Assembly (NCBI GenBank): GCA_913031625.1
Contig: CAJWGB010000019.1
Coordinates: 1 to 39,409, forward strand
Reading direction: 5' to 3'
DNA length: 39,409 nt
Source: an uncultured Planctomycetaceae bacterium
Lineage (GTDB): Bacteria; Planctomycetota; Planctomycetia; Planctomycetales; Planctomycetaceae
Part shown: one piece after another, positions 34,760-39,409 of the stretch
How positions within the stretch are numbered: the stretch's first letter is position 1
Layout of the letters: every line of letters starts with the position of its first letter
Notes under the pieces: generated by a model
Databases searched by the model: none
The model's input: the letters and a program-made list of their open reading frames with translations, nothing else
What the model was told of the DNA's origin: nothing
Position numbers and translations under genes: made by a program

Positions 34760-36103
34760 TCAGCCATCCTGTTCGATCTGGGTCAATCGCTCACGCAGGA
34801 TGGGCCCGTATTCGTATTTGCCCGGGCACACAAATGTGCAAAGGCCGAGATCTTCTTCGTCCAGTTCAAGGCACCCAAGTGCCTGGGCCTTGTCCGTGTC
34901 TCCGGTAATCAAAGCACGCAACAAAAAGGTCGGGATGATGTCGAGCGGCATGACCTGTTCGTACATGCCGATTGGCACCATCGCTCGCTTGCTCCCACCC
35001 GCATCCGTTGAAAATGCAAATCGTTTGGCGGTATTCAGAGCCGACGCAAACACGCGGCGAATTGAAAACCGATCAGCACCCGGCGAAAGCCACCCCAGAA
35101 AGTCCCGCTGGTCACCTTCTTCAATCAGTGACACCTGCAGATGAAATCGGCCAAGGAAGTTGAGTGGACCATCCGAAACGGCGCGTCCGCTCAGTACACT
35201 TCCTGAAATGACTCGCGTCTTCGATTCGCCGATCTGGCCTGCCGTGATGGTTCCGATGTCTGCTCCGCGCCGTGTGCGAATCAGCTGAGGCTTGTTGGCG
35301 GCCGGTCCTGCGACGGAGACGACACGCGATGGATTCAGACGGCCTGTCGTAACGAGGTGGCCGATCTCAATCACGTCCTGATAATTGACGGTCCAAACAG
35401 TTTTGTTTGGCCCAACCGGGTCAAGCAGATGAATGTGTGTTCCGGAAAGACCTGCCGGGTGAGGTCCCTCGAATTCCTGAGGCGTAATGTCAGGATGTTC
35501 GTCACTCGAGAATGGTTCCGCCGGCCGTCGGCAAACGTGTACTTCACCGTCGGTCAGTCGCGTCAGCGCCAGCAGTCCGAAATGAAAGTCACGTTCTCGG
35601 TCGTGAATGATCGGCAACGCCTGAGCGGCAAGCGGGTTTGAGTCAATTGCCTGAACAAAAATGGAGTTCGGAACACTGCCGATCTCAGGCGTGCGGCTGT
35701 AAGGCCGAGTTCTAAACGCGGTCCACAAACCACTCTGCACCAAAAGGTCCGTCAGGGTGTCGCGGGGGATTGCATCCACTTCGGCAGCTGGGACGTCAAA
35801 TTCAACCTGGTCGTCGCCGCTGACCTCAATCACCACAGACTGAAACGCACGTCGTTCACCACGATTAACTTCGACCACAGTGCCTGAAGCCGGTGCAGTA
35901 AACAACACGCCTTCGGTCTTCTTGTCAGCGAAGACCGGCTGACCAAGTTTTACAGTGTCCCCTTCGCCAACCAGCATGGTTGGTTTCATGCTAATGTAAT
36001 CAGGGCCGATCAGAGCGACTCGGGTTACATCCGGCCCTTCAACAATCGTCTGATCCGGCTCACCCGTGATGGGAACATCGAGCCCTTTGGTGATGCGGTG
36101 CAT
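34760..36103 (-). CDS. nqrA: Na+-translocating NADH:quinone reductase subunit A
   Basis: A 447-residue soluble subunit that docks on NqrB at the cytoplasmic side and is implicated in quinone interaction. [16 protein letters not shown] is the conserved start, followed by [20 protein letters not shown] and KLGQPVF, and then [16 protein letters not shown], all NqrA signatures. ATG 36103 gives the normal length; the frame is open upstream to 36208 but that stretch lacks family sequence. It is the first gene of nqrABCDEF, which has the canonical order. Confidence 0.96.
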   Translation of the reverse strand: MHRITKGLDVPITGEPDQTIVEGPDVTRVALIGPDYISMKPTMLVGEGDTVKLGQPVFADKKTEGVLFTAPASGTVVEVNRGERRAFQSVVIEVSGDDQVEFDVPAAEVDAIPRDTLTDLLVQSGLWTAFRTRPYSRTPEIGSVPNSIFVQAIDSNPLAAQALPIIHDRERDFHFGLLALTRLTDGEVHVCRRPAEPFSSDEHPDITPQEFEGPHPAGLSGTHIHLLDPVGPNKTVWTVNYQDVIEIGHLVTTGRLNPSRVVSVAGPAANKPQLIRTRRGADIGTITAGQIGESKTRVISGSVLSGRAVSDGPLNFLGRFHLQVSLIEEGDQRDFLGWLSPGADRFSIRRVFASALNTAKRFAFSTDAGGSKRAMVPIGMYEQVMPLDIIPTFLLRALITGDTDKAQALGCLELDEEDLGLCTFVCPGKYEYGPILRERLTQIEQDG

Positions 36104-36696
36104 ACAACCGATTCGTACAGAGGAGTTTCTACGGACGTGAAGGGAGAACCTTAGATTCTTCCGCAAACCTGCGACAGATGAGACACAGGCATACGGCATT
36201 AGGAGCACCGTGTCTCAGCATTATTTCCCATGGGAACGACCTCCCCTGAGTGCCAGACCGGACGTGCAAACCGACGCTCGCCTTCTCTCACTACCCGCGC
36301 GTATCTTAGTTCCAGAGAGACGATTTGGAAGCCTTTTGCGGAGGGCTCAGAATGGCAATCCAATGTCGCCGTGGGTTCCTGCAGGCAGGAATCGGGATTC
36401 TCGCTCGTGACCATGGGGGTTGACTGGGCTGCTGCCTCGTTGCCTGAGCCTAATCGGCTCGCGGCGGGCTCCACGGGCTGGCTCCAGTGAAGCTGCGGTG
36501 CGACCGCGACGCCGAAGAAATCAGGCCGGATTACGGAGTGCAGCGACAATCTGGCGCTGGGTACACCGCTCGCCATCGGGTGTCGGAACTGGGAACTGTG
36601 TGTCGCCGAAGGCCATGGTGGGACCCATCGCGGTACCCTGGACGGCGGGCCGTTGTTTGAGACACTGACGTCTCATTCAATCAGGGAGAGCAGGAC
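36104..36696. promoter_or_regulatory. Divergent intergenic region upstream of nqrA
   Basis: About 590 nt that should hold the nqr promoter. TGAGACAC at 36179-36186 is inverted at 36210-36217 (GTGTCTCA), centred about 95 nt upstream of the nqrA start, with a nearby bulged GG/CC extension; it is operator-like but a chance match is possible. A second small hairpin, TTCCTG-CAGG-CAGGAA, lies at 36376-36391. No clear -35/-10 pair or riboswitch was recognised. Several short frames cross the region on both strands without protein-like support. Confidence 0.4.
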
Positions 36697-38049
36697 ATGA
36701 GCAACGTTAAAGCGTTCGGTGCAGTCGGTGATGGGCAGACGGACGATACAGATGCCATTCGGCACGCGATTTCTTCGGGGGATGGACGCTTGCGGTTTCC
36801 TCGAGGGGACTACCGCATTACGAGCACCCTTGAAATCCCACTGGATGAACACGGCCGAACCAGTATTCATGGCGACGGTACGGCGACTCTGGTGATGTCC
36901 GGCGCCGGTCCCGCGATTCGTCTGATCGGCACTCATCAGGGAACCGGCGATCCAGGTTCTGTGACGGATGCCGTCTGGCAGCGTCAGCGAATGCCGTGTG
37001 TTCGTGGGCTTGAAGTGAAAGGGGACCATCCGGAAGCAGACGGCATTGAGTTGATTGGAACGATGCAGGCGATCATTGAAGGAGTTCTGATTCGCAGGGT
37101 CTGCAACGGGATTCGGCTGACCCAGAGAAACCGAAACGTGGAGATTCTGGACTCCCACGTGTATCACAATACCGGAGTCGGCGTATTACTGCATGATGTC
37201 AACCTGCACCAGATCAACATCTGCGGAAACCACATCAGCTACAACCGTCTGGGAGGAATCCGAATTGAACGGTCGGAAGTACGCAACCTTCAGATTACGG
37301 GCAATGACATTGAGTACAACAATCACCGCGCGTTCGAAACGGAGCCTGAGCCAACGGCTGAGATATTTATCGACACGACCGCCGAACGCGCCAGCGTGAA
37401 TGAAGTGACCATTGCGTCCAATACGATCCAGGCGACGGTTTCCCCGGGCGGATGCAACATACGTGTAAATGAAAGGCGAGGAGACGGCAGACCACCAGGG
37501 CTGTGGTCGATTACCGGAAACATCATCGGTAACCAGGAAACAAACGTTCACTTGACCGGATGTCACGGATTCGTGATCTCAGGAAACTGCATCTATTCCT
37601 GTGCAGCCCTCAATGTCCTGCTGGAGAACTGTACCCAGATCAATCTGACCGGAAACAACTTTCGGCGACACATGGAACAGGCCGGTACCGGTATTCGAAT
37701 TGCCGGGTCGAAAGACTGCATCTTTTCCGGTTGTCAGTTACAGGACGAGGCGCCAGACGGGCAGTCGAGTGGTGCTCCATTGCTCGAGCTGGAAGAGTGT
37801 GAACGTGTGACTGTGCAGGGCGTACAACTGCTGGACGGTGCTCCGTGGGGACTGCGGGTCAGATCATGCAGAGATCTGAACTTCAACGGATGTTACATCG
37901 GCGGCAAATTGTATGATCACCCGGCTCGGGGAGCAGCGGCAATCAAGGGGGCAGGACTTCGCAACCTAATGACGGGGACTCACATCCAGGGAAAAACAGA
38001 CATCGACAATGCTTCCGATTTGCGGATGCATGCCTGCATTGTGGAATAG
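36697..38049 (+). CDS. Right-handed parallel beta-helix repeat protein (pectate lyase superfamily)
   Basis: A 450-residue protein. The start NVKAFGAVGDGQTDDTDAIR is the standard opening of the pectate lyase superfamily domain, followed by FPRGDYRITSTLEIP. The rest is a long series of beta-helix coils with asparagine-ladder turns, such as VEILDSHVYHNTGVGVLL, INICGNHISYNRLGGI, LQITGNDIEYNN and INLTGNNFRRH. There is no signal peptide, which is unusual for an extracellular polysaccharide lyase, so it may be a cytoplasmic or non-classically placed binding protein or an inactive enzyme. GGAG lies 12 nt before the start. No catalytic residues can be assigned. Confidence 0.85.
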   Translation: MSNVKAFGAVGDGQTDDTDAIRHAISSGDGRLRFPRGDYRITSTLEIPLDEHGRTSIHGDGTATLVMSGAGPAIRLIGTHQGTGDPGSVTDAVWQRQRMPCVRGLEVKGDHPEADGIELIGTMQAIIEGVLIRRVCNGIRLTQRNRNVEILDSHVYHNTGVGVLLHDVNLHQINICGNHISYNRLGGIRIERSEVRNLQITGNDIEYNNHRAFETEPEPTAEIFIDTTAERASVNEVTIASNTIQATVSPGGCNIRVNERRGDGRPPGLWSITGNIIGNQETNVHLTGCHGFVISGNCIYSCAALNVLLENCTQINLTGNNFRRHMEQAGTGIRIAGSKDCIFSGCQLQDEAPDGQSSGAPLLELEECERVTVQGVQLLDGAPWGLRVRSCRDLNFNGCYIGGKLYDHPARGAAAIKGAGLRNLMTGTHIQGKTDIDNASDLRMHACIVE

Positions 38050-38720
38050 ACCAGGTGCCACGAGACCGTAGCTTCATACAGGTCCGCCGCGTCACAAGGA
38101 TTGCATGGCTCGACGTCAATTGTCTAATGACAGCTTCATAGCGGAGCGGCGTAAGTCGCCCGGCTTATCGCGCCTACGAGCCGACTGCCGAATTAGTCAG
38201 TTCGAACTCGGAAGGTGGTTCCAGCCGAACAGACAAGGTGAGGGCCCTTCATCATTGGGCATAGCGGTCCACGGGTATGGCATGACCGTCGAGCTTGCAG
38301 AGTCCTGCGACAGCCGGAATACTTACGTGTGACTGTGCGGCGGCCATCTACGCTCCGCAGGCAGAACGCACGACGGGTTTGCAACTCGTCGCGTATGAAG
38401 AAGCGGAAGACAATACGTCTCCCGCTTTGTATGTTCGGGATGAACCAGTCTGGCTGGTCTTGAAAATCACTTGGAACGGTGTCAACTCCGGTTCAGGAGT
38501 ATTCCAATTCACTGCGAGGCAACCCTTCAGTGAATTGTGCGGTAGGCCTGCAGGCTTTCCGATAACGCTTATGTTCCCTTGATAGCCATCCCGGGTCAAT
38601 TTGGATTTCGGCGATTCTTCTCCACGTGAAGAGTCACTGAGCACTTGTCTGAATGTCAGTAGACGACATGCGGCCGGCCAGGCTTCGTGTGTAGATGAAG
38701 TGGCATTTCTGTCTGCGCAT
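38050..38720. other. Intergenic region with repeat remnant and a possible gene fragment
   Basis: About 670 nt without a confident gene. At 38141-38163 the sequence GCGGAGCGGCGTAAGTCGCC forms a small GGCG/CGCC hairpin around TAAGT and resembles dispersed planctomycete repeats (from memory). A plus-strand frame at 38295-38582 contains VRDEPVWLVLKITWNG and could be a decayed gene. No promoter was recognised. Confidence 0.4.
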
Positions 38721-38752
38721 GAAAAAAGCGGGACGCCCAAAAGCGTCCCGCT
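38721..38752 (-). terminator. Intrinsic terminator of the DUF1559 gene
   Basis: AGCGGGACGC / GCGTCCCGCT forms a perfect 10-bp GC-rich stem around the 6-nt loop CCAAAA (38727-38752). On the minus strand a T-tract follows directly. It lies 27 nt past the stop of the DUF1559 gene, so it is a classical Rho-independent terminator for that transcript. Confidence 0.88.
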
Positions 38753-38779
38753 CCGCTGAAATCAGCAATTCTTCAGTTT

Positions 38780-39409
38780 TTAGAAGTCGCTTGGAACAGT
38801 GTCACCACCGTCAATTGACCCCAGGGCACCCCAGACACCGTACGGGCTTGGGCCACGACTTGGTGAAGCAGCTGAGAGGTTTCCAGTGTCAATACTGTCG
38901 CTGATAAAGCGAACAGCACCGTCAGCCAGAACCACCTGAGCACCACCAACGTGGTGGCTTGTTGGGTCGAAGATACCGTCGTGGCAGTCCCAGTTACCCT
39001 GAGTCACACTTGGCTTATTCGGTCCCAGAATTGTGGTCATGCCTGTGAAGGTAGGACAACCATCTGTCCAGCGAGTCCCCGCCCAGCGGCGAGTTCCACC
39101 GTTGTAGACACCCTGCTGATTGACTCGGGTCAGCGCGACGCTCGCATTGGCTCGATACTGGCTCTGTGGAGTTCCGACTGCGGTGGCTCCCAGACTAACA
39201 GTGTTACCATTTCGCTTGGCTACAATTCGCTCACCCATGGCGACTGTGTTTGACGTACCGTCAATGATGTCGGCGAGTTTACGAGCGTAGCTGTTTCCGT
39301 TGTTGTGACCACCGAGGAAAACACCTCGGATACCACGACCGCCGTTACCGTTCCACGGTGGGTTGTGGTCCCATGATGTGTCCCCGCGAGAGAACATGTA
39401 GTTGGTCTT
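38780..39409 (-). CDS. DUF1559 (prepilin-like) protein, C-terminal part
   Basis: The frame runs off the right edge, so the N-terminal prepilin-type segment is missing. About 209 residues are visible. DUF1559 proteins are pseudopilin-like, abundant in planctomycetes and exported; their role is unknown. Seen here: the DIIDGTSNTVAMGERI block, SHHVGGAQVVLADGAVRFIS (the family's C-terminal H-x-G-G-x-x-x-x-x-x-D-G signature) and the ending SPYGVWGALGSIDGGDTVPS. The gene ends in a strong terminator. Confidence 0.92.
   Translation of the reverse strand, partial: KTNYMFSRGDTSWDHNPPWNGNGGRGIRGVFLGGHNNGNSYARKLADIIDGTSNTVAMGERIVAKRNGNTVSLGATAVGTPQSQYRANASVALTRVNQQGVYNGGTRRWAGTRWTDGCPTFTGMTTILGPNKPSVTQGNWDCHDGIFDPTSHHVGGAQVVLADGAVRFISDSIDTGNLSAASPSRGPSPYGVWGALGSIDGGDTVPSDF

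Noticed and set aside
36199-36576. Minus-strand 125-codon frame upstream of nqrA
   Set aside because: It sits in the nqr leader, overlaps plus-strand frames of similar length and has no protein-like pattern.
38192-38215. GTTCGAAC near 38.2 kb as a possible tRNA T-loop
   Set aside because: The flanking bases do not pair into a T-arm and no acceptor or anticodon stem is present. No tRNA gene could be supported anywhere in the window.
38348-38740. Minus-strand 130-codon frame near the terminator
   Set aside because: Its translation looks random and it overlaps the terminator and a competing plus-strand frame.
1-39409. CRISPR array, phage or transposon genes, defence islands
   Set aside because: No regularly spaced repeats, transposase, integrase, restriction or toxin-antitoxin genes were found.

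Overview
The window looks like an accessory-rich stretch of a planctomycete chromosome (Planctomycetia, probably Planctomycetaceae-like; the assignment is inference from gene content). The pointers are a type I sulfatase, two Tat-exported proteins (a DUF1501 protein and a PhoX-like protein), a PQQ-propeller protein, an FG-GAP/UnbV protein, a membrane Ser/Thr kinase with the group's typical N-terminal region, a DUF1559 protein with its C-terminal motif, and a complete Na+-pumping NADH:quinone reductase operon. Many starts are GTG or TTG and Shine-Dalgarno motifs are weak or absent, which also fits.

Layout. 1-4.4 kb, plus strand: sulfatase C-terminus, selB, alkaline phosphatase. 4.4-6.5 kb: a small membrane protein, a small secreted Tyr/Arg/Cys-rich protein and an orphan ORF, all minus strand, next to a possible 5'-nucleotidase remnant. 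6.5-10.9 kb, plus: PQQ propeller protein, FG-GAP/UnbV protein, a Tat-exported protein of unknown function. 10.9-14.5 kb, minus: membrane Ser/Thr kinase downstream of a DUF1501 protein. 14.7-17.4 kb, plus: an asparagine-synthetase-like protein with a degenerate glutaminase half, then a PlsC-type acyltransferase. 18.1-20.8 kb, plus: a lactonase-type amidohydrolase, UbiA prenyltransferase and a secreted alpha/beta hydrolase. 21.5-26.5 kb, plus: DUF58 protein and transglutaminase (ATGA overlap), then a secreted protein with two SPOR-like repeats. 26.5-29.9 kb: PhoX-like phosphatase (minus) divergent from an FGE/SUMF1-like protein and a GNAT acetyltransferase (plus). 30.0-36.1 kb, minus: nqrABCDEF. 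36.7-38.0 kb: beta-helix protein. 38.8 kb to the end: DUF1559 protein (partial) with a clear intrinsic terminator.

Functional picture. The Nqr operon is the energetic core: NADH oxidation coupled to Na+ export. Around it are phosphate and sulfate-ester scavenging enzymes (sulfatase, two unrelated alkaline phosphatases) and envelope genes. selB implies that the cell decodes UGA as selenocysteine, although no selA, selC or selenoprotein was recognised here.

I found no CRISPR array, prophage, insertion sequence, tRNA or rRNA. No locus is clearly a new multi-gene system. The strongest leads are the asparagine-synthetase-like/acyltransferase pair, the altered flavinylation motif in NqrB, the SPOR-repeat protein behind the DUF58/transglutaminase pair, and an 11-bp perfect hairpin in a region without a confident gene.
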